Shown here: positions 25,502 to 33,978 of the stretch, piece after piece
How positions within the stretch are numbered: position 1 is the stretch's first letter
Layout: each line of letters starts with the position of its first letter
Assembly: GCA_017464085.1 (NCBI GenBank)
Contig: JAFUEE010000050.1
Location: 1 to 46,987 of the forward strand
Origin: Pseudomonadota bacterium
Lineage (GTDB): Bacteria; Myxococcota_A; Bradymonadia; UBA4248
Direction of reading: 5' to 3'
DNA length: 46,987 bases
Made by a program: the position numbers and the translations under genes
Notes under the pieces: model-generated
Seen by the model: only the letters and a program-made list of their open reading frames with translations
Databases searched by the model: none
What the model was told of the DNA's origin: nothing

Positions 25502-27283
25502 ATGCCATTTATATCGATAGAGCATTTGGTTCGGACGCCGCAGTCCCATGAGCTTTATAAAAAGATCACGACAGTTGGGGCGTCTGATGAGAATGATATC
25601 GTCTGTGTGGGCGGGAATATCGAGCCGACGCACGCGATCATCTATCTTGAGAGCAACGGTTATGAGATCGAGCCTGCATCCCGCAAGAGCGAGATTCAGA
25701 TCAATGGCAAACGCATCAAGAGGAAGACGCCTTTTGGGGAGCGCGATGAGCTTCTGATCGGTGATCTGCGCGCGCATTTTTCGCTTTACAGCGATGTTCA
25801 GGCGGATGTCGGGGGCGCGTCAGACGATTATACCTCAGAGGCGTTCCGCAAGCTTCAGCATCTGGCGGAGGATCTGTCTCAGGAATATAATGTGGAGACG
25901 CTCCTGACACATGTCATGGACGATGTGATCGGGCTTGTGAATGCGGACAAGGGATTTCTGCTCCTGATACGGGATGGGCGCATCCATAGCCAGGTTTCTC
26001 GCAATTTCAATCAGGAATCGATCGATGACAATCTGTTTTCGGATTCGATTGTCCGCCATGTGATCGAGAACCGCCAGCCGATCATCGTGCGCGACGCGCT
26101 CAATGACGAGCAGTTCAATTCGTCCAAGAGCGTGATAGACATGCGTTTCTGCAGCGTGATGTGTCTGCCGTTGATGGACCGTGGCGCGATCATAGGCCTG
26201 ATCTATGTGGGCAATGACAACATCGTGAATCAGTTCAAGTCTCAGCACCTTGAAGCGCTCAGGATTTTCGCGTCCCAGATATCGCTTATTCTTGCGAACG
26301 CGCTTCTGGTGGATGATCTCATTTTTGAGAACAAGAGCCTTGCGTCTCAGATTGATGAGCTTCGCTTCGGCAATATCATCGGAGACTGCCTTCCGATGCG
26401 GGAGGTGTTCAATACGGTTCGGCGGGTGGCCAGCACGGATGTGACTGTGCTGATCGAAGGGGAGACTGGCACGGGCAAGGAGCTGATCGCGCAGGAGCTT
26501 CACCGGCAGTCGAACCGCGCGAAAGGTCCTTTTGTGGTGATCAACTGTGGCGCGATACCGGCCAACCTTCTCGAGAGCGAGCTGTTCGGCCATGTCCGAG
26601 GCGCATTTACCGGTGCGATACAGACGAAGCCCGGCAAATTCCAGCAGGCGAACAAAGGGACGCTTTTCCTCGATGAGATCGGGGAGATGCCTCAGGATCT
26701 TCAGGTGAAACTGCTGCGCGTGATCCAGGAGCGCTGCGTCGTGAAGGTTGGGAGCAATGCGGTAGAGCCTGTGGATATCCGCATTGTCGCGGCGACGAAC
26801 AAGGATCTTGAGCAGGAAGTGCATGAGGGGCGCTTCCGGGAGGATCTGTTCTACCGTCTGAACGTGATCACGCTGAAGCTTCCGCCGCTGTGCGAGCGCG
26901 GCGATGATGTGCTTCTGATCGCGCGCGGTCTGATCGAGAAGTACGCGAAAGAGTTCAATATGGCGCCGAAGCCGCTTTCGCAGGAAGCGATCGTCGCGAT
27001 CCGCAAGTACCGCTGGCCCGGGAATGTCCGGCAGCTCGAGAACCGCCTCAAGAAGGCGCTGATACTTTCGACGCGACCGCAGATATCGCCGGCTGATCTG
27101 GATCTGATTCCCGAAGTTCTCAAGCCTGTGATGAGCCTCGCGGAGGCGAAGGATGATTTCCAGCGCAGGTATATCAATGAGGTTCTTGAGCTGAATAATG
27201 GCAACCGGTCGAAGACCGCCCGTGATCTCGGTGTGGATCCGCGCACGATCTTCCGTCACCTTGAGAAGCTGAACGAGAAATGA
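25502..27283 (+). CDS. sigma54-dependent activator with FHA and GAF domains
   Basis: The protein is 593 aa; the ATG at 25502 follows AGGTCAGGG. Domain order: FHA-like beta sandwich (about 1-95, [22 protein letters not shown]), GAF (~110-285), AAA+ (~300-535) with Walker [11 protein letters not shown], sigma54-contacting GAFTGA, Walker [11 protein letters not shown] and arginine finger FREDLFYRL, and a Fis-type HTH (~550-593, [20 protein letters not shown]). It remodels RNA polymerase-sigma54 at enhancers. An FHA domain in the input position predicts control by a phosphothreonine protein, which fits with the kinase and PP2C genes in this window. No -24/-12 target site was confirmed here. Confidence 0.94.
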   Translation: MPFISIEHLVRTPQSHELYKKITTVGASDENDIVCVGGNIEPTHAIIYLESNGYEIEPASRKSEIQINGKRIKRKTPFGERDELLIGDLRAHFSLYSDVQADVGGASDDYTSEAFRKLQHLAEDLSQEYNVETLLTHVMDDVIGLVNADKGFLLLIRDGRIHSQVSRNFNQESIDDNLFSDSIVRHVIENRQPIIVRDALNDEQFNSSKSVIDMRFCSVMCLPLMDRGAIIGLIYVGNDNIVNQFKSQHLEALRIFASQISLILANALLVDDLIFENKSLASQIDELRFGNIIGDCLPMREVFNTVRRVASTDVTVLIEGETGTGKELIAQELHRQSNRAKGPFVVINCGAIPANLLESELFGHVRGAFTGAIQTKPGKFQQANKGTLFLDEIGEMPQDLQVKLLRVIQERCVVKVGSNAVEPVDIRIVAATNKDLEQEVHEGRFREDLFYRLNVITLKLPPLCERGDDVLLIARGLIEKYAKEFNMAPKPLSQEAIVAIRKYRWPGNVRQLENRLKKALILSTRPQISPADLDLIPEVLKPVMSLAEAKDDFQRRYINEVLELNNGNRSKTARDLGVDPRTIFRHLEKLNEK

Positions 27284-27831
27284 GCAGGACAGTGCTTTTG
27301 AAATTATCGCTGGCATCGCTTCTTCTGACAGGTTGCGTATATGTCGGTCCGATCGAGGAGGAGGTGGACAGCCTTCCGTATTTCAATGAGTTTACGGGGG
27401 TGAATCCGAGCATGGGGTTTGTCGAGGTCGATCTTTCGAGCGGCGGCACGCAGGAGTTCACGCTCAAGGATTATGGCGACGAGAACGAGGAGCAGACGCT
27501 CTACCATCGAATGGTTGTGGATTACCGCGCGGCCGGCCTGACGGCGAATCCGATTTCAGCAGTGTCCCCGAAGGCGATCGAGCCGGGGCGGCGTGAAAGC
27601 ATTTTCTACACGTTTCCGGCCTGTTCGCTTCCGAAGCCGTATTCAGATGTGCTCGTGGACGGGAAGACGATTGACCTTTACCTGATTCTATCAGATGAGG
27701 AATTTTCCTATCAGAACCAGAATCCGACACAGTCGTTTTCTGACTTTTCCTTTCCGTTTGAGACGGTCTCGGGCCGTGGCGGTGTATGGGTGCACTGGAC
27801 GATTCGCTTTACGGGGAGTTGTCATCCGTGA
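27280..27831 (+). CDS. lipoprotein of unknown function
   Basis: The protein is 183 aa. Its ATG overlaps the preceding stop (ATGA), so translation is coupled to the sigma54 activator. The signal ends in lipobox LLTGC. The mature part looks beta-rich (SMGFVEVDLSSGGTQEFTL, HRMVVDYRAAGL) with a conserved-looking Cys pair (ACSLP, GSCHP). I do not recognise the family. It is the last gene of the 20.6-27.8 kb run. Confidence 0.75.
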   Translation: MSRTVLLKLSLASLLLTGCVYVGPIEEEVDSLPYFNEFTGVNPSMGFVEVDLSSGGTQEFTLKDYGDENEEQTLYHRMVVDYRAAGLTANPISAVSPKAIEPGRRESIFYTFPACSLPKPYSDVLVDGKTIDLYLILSDEEFSYQNQNPTQSFSDFSFPFETVSGRGGVWVHWTIRFTGSCHP

Positions 27832-27878
27832 CGGATGTGGTGAAATGTGGTTAATGTGGGGAGGGGGACGAAAAGCTA

Positions 27879-27907
27879 TTGAATTGAAAGCGTGAAGAAG
27901 TTATACT
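27879..27907 (+). promoter_or_regulatory. sigma70-type promoter of the polysaccharide export operon
   Basis: TTGAAT (27879-27884) and TATACT (27902-27907) are exactly 17 bp apart, 57 bp before the start of the 27964 gene. Confidence 0.65.
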
Positions 27908-27963
27908 AATGGATAGTGTTTGTTTGGCGTATTGGGGACGGAATGTTTCCAAGGAGGATCGAC

Positions 27964-28536
27964 ATGAAAAAGGTGTTAGCAGGATCATTAATGACGGCAT
28001 TATTGGTGTCATCGTCAGTATATGCGCAAGATAACGGAATTCTTGAAGAAGCGGCCAGCGGCGTGTCGGAAATCGAAGGAGTGATCAATACGGGTGTTTC
28101 GAAGCTCAACGAGGCCCGTGCGGAACAGGATGTTCCCCGTGTTGACTGTATCAATTCGCTGCTTGTGAATGCGCGCGGTTTTCTGAGCGTGGCTCAGAAC
28201 GGGGAGGCGAATCTCCGCGACGCGGTGAACCGTAATGACGTGGAAGCGCAAAAGCATCATGCCAAGCTGGTGCAGCTTGCGGTGAGCAAGAGCCGCAATA
28301 TCGAGGCGAAGATGTCGGAATGTTCGCGCGAGATGGTGGCTGTATCAGGCACGACAGTCCTGGAAACGAAACGTGAATGCAAAGTCGAGCCGTGTCTCGG
28401 AGGCGAGGAATATTATGACTCTGAGCTTTCCAGAAGCCTTGGCACGATTCAGGCGAAAGCGGAAGAAGTCCTCAACAGCCCGATCATTGAAGATGCGGAA
28501 GTCGTAAAGAAAGAGGACGCCTCGCCATATCGCTGA
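27964..28536 (+). CDS. secreted protein of unknown function at head of export operon
   Basis: The protein is 190 aa with a strong AAGGAGG. The signal peptide MKKVLAGSLMTALLVSSS ends at VYA-QDN (type I cleavage). The mature part is mostly helical and charged with five Cys (e.g. VDCINSLLVNARGFLSVAQN, ECKVEPCLGG). The family is not recognised. It is 38 bp ahead of the barrel gene and shares the promoter at 27879, so a role in polysaccharide export or its control is inferred from position only. Confidence 0.75.
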   Translation: MKKVLAGSLMTALLVSSSVYAQDNGILEEAASGVSEIEGVINTGVSKLNEARAEQDVPRVDCINSLLVNARGFLSVAQNGEANLRDAVNRNDVEAQKHHAKLVQLAVSKSRNIEAKMSECSREMVAVSGTTVLETKRECKVEPCLGGEEYYDSELSRSLGTIQAKAEEVLNSPIIEDAEVVKKEDASPYR

Positions 28537-28573
28537 GTGGGCATCATCCGTTCGGTCATCTGAGAAATTTTGC

Positions 28574-29806
28574 ATGAAGAAATACGGGATGTGGTATAAA
28601 TTTTCAAAAATCTGTATGGCCGCAGTGATACTTACTGCGGCCGGAGGCAACATCGCGCTGGCGAAGAATTCGGAGCCGGAGGCGACTGGCATACAGGCGG
28701 GCAATTTCGTGATTCATCCAGGTCTGGACGTGTCGGCCGCTTACGATATGCGCGATAACGATAGTTCAGCCGGCGGGACGTTGAAACATGATGATGGCCT
28801 CGTGGATGTGGGTGTGCACCTGAATACCCATCTTTTAGATGAAACGTCAGCCAAGTGGGATAACAACATTGAGTTCAAGTGGCGGCAGTTCTGGGGACTC
28901 GGGGATGCGGAAGCTACGGGCGGGCCGAATGTATCGGTGAGTACCGCTGCGGATCTCTTTCTTCAGAAGACTTTCCGCTTTGCGCCATCTGCCTCCTATT
29001 ACTACGTCACCGATCCCGAAGATGACAACCTCAGAAAAGACCTTGAGAATCATCATGTGCGCGCGGGGGTGGATTTCTATATTCAGCCAGGTGCAGGGGC
29101 GATTTTTTCTCAGAAGATTGGTTATCAGCTGTCCACCAAGCTTTATCCTGACCGCTGGGACATCTCTCACATGACGCATCGTGTGACATCGCTCACGCGA
29201 TGGAACTTCATGCCGCATACAAGCATGGCGCTTGATGTCGACTTCCGATATGTGTCCTATATCGAGGATTCGCACCGTACTGTCGTGGCAGGAGAGGCGA
29301 AAGGCCCCTCTGTCGACAATCATGCCTCCTATCCCATCCGCGTCAAGTATGACCTCAACGGCCTGCTTCTCTCAAGGCTGTCTTACAGCCTCGGGCTCGG
29401 CTATGCTTACGAGAGCGGCTCTGGCGATCTCAAAGAGCACATGTTCATCATGAATGCTCGCTTGCGCTATGACTTTACTCAGGATATTGGCCTCTTTGTC
29501 GAGTATCGGAAAGACTTCGATAATCATACCGAGTACGATTATTACAAATTTCATCGCGTGACGCTGGGCTTCAACGCCCTCTGGTTCGATCACCTGCAGA
29601 CCGATTTCTCTGTGGGGTCCGGCGCGTTTGATGTCGTGGATGTCCGGAAAGAAAATCTCGTCAGCGCGGAAGCCAGAATCTTCTATCATTTCATTCCAGG
29701 CTTCAAACTCGGATTTGAGTACCGTCTCCGCTACAACACGAGCAACAGTAGCAGTTCCGATTATCTCAAGAATATGTTCATGCTCAGCCTTGCTTACGAA
29801 TATTAG
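28574..29806 (+). CDS. outer-membrane beta-barrel of polysaccharide export operon
   Basis: The protein is 410 aa. A signal peptide ends near ALA-KNS (about residue 31). The rest is amphipathic strands with aromatic girdles (SASYYYVTDPEDD, LSRLSYSLGLGYAYESG, LGFEYRLRYNT) and a C-terminal LSLAYEY with the terminal aromatic typical of BAM-inserted barrels. It stands directly before a short OPX gene. In Myxococcus, EPS export uses an integral barrel (Wzp type) next to an OPX protein lacking its own pore. This gene fits that role by position and size, but homology was not tested. Confidence 0.8.
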   Translation: MKKYGMWYKFSKICMAAVILTAAGGNIALAKNSEPEATGIQAGNFVIHPGLDVSAAYDMRDNDSSAGGTLKHDDGLVDVGVHLNTHLLDETSAKWDNNIEFKWRQFWGLGDAEATGGPNVSVSTAADLFLQKTFRFAPSASYYYVTDPEDDNLRKDLENHHVRAGVDFYIQPGAGAIFSQKIGYQLSTKLYPDRWDISHMTHRVTSLTRWNFMPHTSMALDVDFRYVSYIEDSHRTVVAGEAKGPSVDNHASYPIRVKYDLNGLLLSRLSYSLGLGYAYESGSGDLKEHMFIMNARLRYDFTQDIGLFVEYRKDFDNHTEYDYYKFHRVTLGFNALWFDHLQTDFSVGSGAFDVVDVRKENLVSAEARIFYHFIPGFKLGFEYRLRYNTSNSSSSDYLKNMFMLSLAYEY

Positions 29807-29814
29807 GAAGCTGC

Positions 29815-30450
29815 ATGCGTGGAATTTCCCGGGCACAGAGATTGATTACGGCCAGTCTTCTGGCCGTAACTTTTTGTTTTCATGCCATGATGGGCGGTTG
29901 CGCGACGACCGTCTCGAACGACTGGCAGAGCAGGCTTAGCTCGTGCCCGACCAGCGAGGAGCTCGGGCAGCTTATGCCCTGGGACAAGCTTGAAATACGT
30001 GTGTTCGGGCAGAGCGATCTCAGCGGCGAATATGAAGTTTCTCCAAGAGGGACGATATCTTTCCCGCGCCTGGGGGAGATTGCTGTCGCAGGCAAGCGCT
30101 GTGACGAAATCGAAGTGATCATCCGGGATGGGCTTCAGGCTGATTACTTGCGCGATCCCTCTGTGACCTGCATCAATCGCGAGGTCTCTAAGACTGCCGT
30201 GACCGTGGACGGCATGGTTCAGAACCCGGGCATCGTTGAATTCAGACCCGGACTCATGCTCACTGATGTCATTGCTCAGTCCGGTGGGCCTGCAGTCCGT
30301 GCGAAGACTGATGCCGTCGTCATCGTCCGAAAGCACGACGGCATCTCCGAGTCTGTCACTGTTCCCTATCAGGATATCCTCCTCGGCAAAGAGCCTAATG
30401 TCTGCATGCACCCCGCAGATCTTGTCTATGTTCCGCAATCGGTGTTCTGA
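29815..30450 (+). CDS. short polysaccharide export (OPX/Wza-like) lipoprotein
   Basis: The protein is 211 aa. A hydrophobic start with lipobox-like MGGCA (about residues 26-29) precedes the Poly_export domain (~48-125: LMPWDKLEIRVFGQSDLSGE, ISFPRLGEIAVAG) and one SLBB-type domain (~130-195: VTVDGMVQNPGIVEFRPG). It stops at DLVYVPQSVF and lacks the extra SLBB repeats and C-terminal amphipathic helix with which E. coli Wza forms its own outer-membrane pore. It must therefore rely on a partner, most simply the barrel encoded 8 bp upstream. The Wzc-like kinase starts 2 bp after its stop. Confidence 0.9.
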   Translation: MRGISRAQRLITASLLAVTFCFHAMMGGCATTVSNDWQSRLSSCPTSEELGQLMPWDKLEIRVFGQSDLSGEYEVSPRGTISFPRLGEIAVAGKRCDEIEVIIRDGLQADYLRDPSVTCINREVSKTAVTVDGMVQNPGIVEFRPGLMLTDVIAQSGGPAVRAKTDAVVIVRKHDGISESVTVPYQDILLGKEPNVCMHPADLVYVPQSVF

Positions 30451-30452
30451 TC

Positions 30453-32597
30453 ATGGCAACTAACCAAGATAAAACCACGGCGTCAGATGCGCCTATTTTT
30501 CCAATTCGCGAATATATCGATATCATCTGGCGGCGAAGATGGGGCGTGATCGCTGCATTCGTGATTACTGCGACGCTGGGGGCGGTCTATACGCTTCGTC
30601 AGCCGAAAATCTATGAGGCTGTCACTGCCGTCATCATCAATCCTGAACCCGCAACTGCGACACCGCTTGAGCCCTCTGCCGCCGATCAGTGGTACATGCG
30701 CGATACCTATTATGATACGCAGCTCCGTGTCATGCAGTCCAGAAGCGTCGCAAAGCGCGTCATTGATGACCTCGGGCTCGAAAATGATATTGATTTTCTC
30801 GGCCTCAATGAAATCAAAGATCCGAACGAGCTCTCTGCGAAACTCGCTTCTGCCGATCCTGTCACCAGGTTGCTCGCTATGCTCAAGGTCGAGGCTGTCG
30901 CCGGCACAAGGCTCGTCAACATCCGCGTGAGAAATAAAGACCCTGAGCTCGCTGCTACACTCGCGAATTCTATCGCGAAAGCTTATTCCGAACAGAATGC
31001 TGAACATCGCCTCGGCACGCTCAACAGCACGTTCGATTTTGTCGATAAGCAGTTCAAGGATAATGAACATAGCCTTCAGACTGCACGACAGGCGCTCAAT
31101 GATTTTAAGGAAAATCACCAGATCCTTTATACTAATCCTGTTGAACAGCAGAAGATTACGAACCAGCGCCTCGACTACCTCAATAACAAGCGCGTCGAGA
31201 TTGAAACTCAGCGGCAGCACGCTGGCTATGTCCTCAATGAGCTCAAAAACATTCCGGTTTCGCTCAAAAATGTGCGCGCATACAGCATCGTCGGCGAATC
31301 AGCAACGCTCGAAGCCGCTGTCGCCGATTGCACCGCGCTTGAACGCGAAGAACGCAAGCTTCTGATCACATATCTCGAAAAATCGCCTCAGATCGTTGCC
31401 ATTCGCGAGCAGATCGATGCCTGCAAGGCCAATGTCATCTCGAACATGAATAACATTGTGCTGGGGCTTACCGCTCGCTATCAGGCGCTTGTCAAGCTCA
31501 ATAACGAGATTAATAACGAGATCCGCGAGGTTCAGAAAGAAGCGCTTGAGCTTGATCAGCTCCGACTGCTTTATGAACAGTACGAGAGCCAGCGTCTGGA
31601 GCAGGAACGGCTCTTCGAGCAGTCTCAGAAAAAAATTAACGAGGTCAGCTTACAGAAACTTCTCGAAGTCAACAATATTCGCATCCTCGATGACGCGATC
31701 GCATCTCCGAAGCCTGTCAGCCCGAATCTGATTATCAACGGTCTGATCACTTTTTTGGCAGCTCTCATTGTCAGTCTTTTGGTCGGTTTCCTCCTCGAGC
31801 TTCTCGATATCTCGGTCCGCACGCAGAGCGACATCGAAGAACGCGCGCGCCTGCCGTTCCTCGGCGCTGTACCGAAATATCCCAAAACTGCTCAGTATTC
31901 TGGACGAAAGGCTTATCGCTTCATCATCGAAAATCCGAATTCTCCAGTCGCAGAGTGCGTCCGCACGCTGCGCACGACGCTGTCTTTCCTCCTCAAGAGC
32001 GACAGCTCGCATGTCCTTCTCGTGACTTCTGCCCAGCCGCTCGAAGGAAAGACGATGACGTCGATCAACCTTGCCACGGCGTCGGCAATGGCTGGGCAGC
32101 GCGTCGTTCTGATCGAGGCCGACCTGCGCCGACCGCGCATTTACCAGGTTTTCAATGTCACGCCCCAGAAAGGTCTCAGCGCAGTCATCAGCGGGGAGAA
32201 GAACGTCTCAGACGTCCTGCTCGATACGGAAGTCGATAACCTCAAGCTGTTGCCGTGTGGAGAGATTCCTTCGAACCCGGCTGAGCTTTTCCAGTCAGAA
32301 AAATTCGGCGCTGTGCTCAATAAGCTCAGATCGATGTTCGATCTCATCGTGATTGACTCTCCGCCAGTCACGGTCGTCACGGATGCGCTCATTATGGCGC
32401 AGCATGCGCATGGCGTGATCGTGATTGCGCGTGCCAATAAGACGCCGCTGCCGCTGCTCATTCGCGCTCGCGAGCTTCTCGAAGGCGTGCAGGCGCCAAT
32501 CCTCGGCACCGTGCTCAACGATATGTCCTCGAATGCTCATGGCTACTACGGCGGTTATTATTACTATCACAAGTCCTACAAGGATAAGGAACAGTAA
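30453..32597 (+). CDS. polysaccharide co-polymerase / Wzc-type tyrosine autokinase
   Basis: The protein is 714 aa. The N-terminal Wzz domain starts IREYIDIIWRRRWG and has a first membrane helix (~30-50). A long periplasmic coiled coil (~165-420) follows, then a second membrane helix (~430-452). The cytoplasmic BY-kinase (~490-700) has Walker A QPLEGKTMTSINLA, Walker A' VVLIEADLRRPRIY (Glu where Asp is usual) and Walker B LIVIDSPP. A Tyr cluster YYGGYYYYHKSY near the end is the autophosphorylation tail. It controls chain length and export through the periplasm with the OPX protein. Polymerase, flippase and glycosyltransferase genes are absent here. Confidence 0.95.
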   Translation: MATNQDKTTASDAPIFPIREYIDIIWRRRWGVIAAFVITATLGAVYTLRQPKIYEAVTAVIINPEPATATPLEPSAADQWYMRDTYYDTQLRVMQSRSVAKRVIDDLGLENDIDFLGLNEIKDPNELSAKLASADPVTRLLAMLKVEAVAGTRLVNIRVRNKDPELAATLANSIAKAYSEQNAEHRLGTLNSTFDFVDKQFKDNEHSLQTARQALNDFKENHQILYTNPVEQQKITNQRLDYLNNKRVEIETQRQHAGYVLNELKNIPVSLKNVRAYSIVGESATLEAAVADCTALEREERKLLITYLEKSPQIVAIREQIDACKANVISNMNNIVLGLTARYQALVKLNNEINNEIREVQKEALELDQLRLLYEQYESQRLEQERLFEQSQKKINEVSLQKLLEVNNIRILDDAIASPKPVSPNLIINGLITFLAALIVSLLVGFLLELLDISVRTQSDIEERARLPFLGAVPKYPKTAQYSGRKAYRFIIENPNSPVAECVRTLRTTLSFLLKSDSSHVLLVTSAQPLEGKTMTSINLATASAMAGQRVVLIEADLRRPRIYQVFNVTPQKGLSAVISGEKNVSDVLLDTEVDNLKLLPCGEIPSNPAELFQSEKFGAVLNKLRSMFDLIVIDSPPVTVVTDALIMAQHAHGVIVIARANKTPLPLLIRARELLEGVQAPILGTVLNDMSSNAHGYYGGYYYYHKSYKDKEQ

Positions 32598-32613
32598 GCT
32601 TTTTATATGTGTA

Positions 32614-32774
32614 GGCCGCTATGCCCCTGGCATACGCGGCCTTTCGCGTCTATCGGCTCTGCCGATACGACGCTTGGGACGCCCGGCTATGCGCATCGCG
32701 CATACACCGGGCGTTGTGGTTCACGGAACAGCTTTGCGCTGGGCGCGTCTATCGGCTTTGACGATACGCCGCGC
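32614..32774. repeat. array of four two-tier palindromic repeats
   Basis: Copy 1 (32614-32641): outer GGCCGC/GCGGCC, inner TATGCC/GGCATA, loop CCT. Copy 2 (32646-32673): outer GCGTC/GACGC, inner TATCGGC/GCCGATA, loop TCT. Copy 3 (32680-32713): outer CGCCCGGC/CCGGGCG, inner TATGCGC/GCGCATA, loop ATC. Copy 4 (32742-32774): inner TATCG/CGATA, outer partly paired. They fill the gap between the convergent kinase and acyltransferase genes. Confidence 0.88.
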
Positions 32775-32802
32775 TCGATTTGAGGGCGCTGATGGTTCGT
32801 GG

Positions 32803-33939
32803 TCAGGTCAGGTAGGTTAAAAACTTGAAGCGTTTGTACTCGCTTCCCTTTGCGACAAGCGCTGCCAATATCAAGGAGAACGCGAATGTGATGGCAAACA
32901 TGAGGAGCCCCCGGGGCATCGCCGGCTCAAGCAGCAGGATAAACGTCGGGTGAATCAGATAGATAAACGTCGAGGTCTTTCGTATAAAGCGAGTGTCGAA
33001 ACGGATAGCTTTGATCTGAAGCAGGCACTGCATCATGAAAAATGTTGCCGGGACAGAGGACAGCCACAGGATCGTGCTCGGCGTGTGGAGCAGCTTGACT
33101 GCGAGCCAGGTTTCTGCAAACAGCATTCCGAGGGAGAGCAGCGTCAGCGCCAGCGAAAGCTTGAATGATATCATCTGCTTGAGCTGCGCGAGCGCCATTC
33201 CGGCAGCCACGAACGGGAAGCCGAAAAAGAAGCCGTTGCGGACGCTGAAATAATCGATGTTGAGGAAATCGTGTAACGCGCCAATCGGAGGGAACGCACT
33301 GGCAATTGGGTAGTAGGTGCCGAGCAAGAGCCCGAGAATATAGAAGATTGCGGCTGTAGCCAATACTGCCCATTTCTTCATGAATGTCTGAAACGATGCG
33401 GTCAGGACAATGCCTATAATCAAGGCGACCAGGAACCAGAGGTGCCTGAAGCCTCCACGGAACAGGAAAATATAGAGGTCGTCGATGGAGAGCGGGTCGT
33501 TTATGATCAGGCGAAGCACCGTGAAGAACGCAGAATAGATGACATAAAGAATGAGTAGACGCTTGACGACATGAAGCACTCTGCACAGGGTAACCGGCTT
33601 GGAAAAGAAAAAGAAGCCGGATATGAGAAAGAAGAGCGGCACTGCCAAGCGAGAGATGACGCCAAAGCCCATATCAAGCAGGCGGAACTGGCAGAAGATC
33701 TCTGTATGGATGCCAACGACTGTAGTCGCGGCGATAAATTTGGCGATATCGATTGATTTATAATACTGAGGCGCAGGTGTCGCCGCAGGCAGTTCGTCCG
33801 CCTGATGCGTAGCCGCAGGCAGTTCGTCCGCCTGGGGGGGCACTGCTGGCAGTTCGTCCGCCTGATGCGTAGCCGCAGGCGGTTCGTCTGCTAGGGGCGG
33901 GTGCAGCGGATTGGCTGGTTGAGGTGAGGTATCATTCAT
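32803..33939 (-). CDS. acyltransferase family 3 membrane protein with N-terminal decapeptide repeats
   Basis: The protein is 378 aa. Residues ~17-57 are four near-identical decapeptides (ADELPAATHQ type, 30-bp DNA repeats) forming a Pro/Ala/acidic cytoplasmic arm. The membrane part begins YYKSIDIAKFIAATTVVGIH, where the conserved His of the family lies in VVGIHTE, and has about ten hydrophobic segments (RLAVPLFFLISGFFFF, HLWFLVALIIGI). Such proteins transfer acetyl or succinyl groups to polysaccharides or other surface sugars, so modification of the exported polymer is a fair inference. It is on the opposite strand to the export operon. No clear ribosome binding site was seen. Confidence 0.88.
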   Translation of the reverse strand: MNDTSPQPANPLHPPLADEPPAATHQADELPAVPPQADELPAATHQADELPAATPAPQYYKSIDIAKFIAATTVVGIHTEIFCQFRLLDMGFGVISRLAVPLFFLISGFFFFSKPVTLCRVLHVVKRLLILYVIYSAFFTVLRLIINDPLSIDDLYIFLFRGGFRHLWFLVALIIGIVLTASFQTFMKKWAVLATAAIFYILGLLLGTYYPIASAFPPIGALHDFLNIDYFSVRNGFFFGFPFVAAGMALAQLKQMISFKLSLALTLLSLGMLFAETWLAVKLLHTPSTILWLSSVPATFFMMQCLLQIKAIRFDTRFIRKTSTFIYLIHPTFILLLEPAMPRGLLMFAITFAFSLILAALVAKGSEYKRFKFLTYLT

Positions 33940-33978
33940 GTCTTGAGTGGGGAGCAGATGTTTCTGTGCGGTGAGGGG

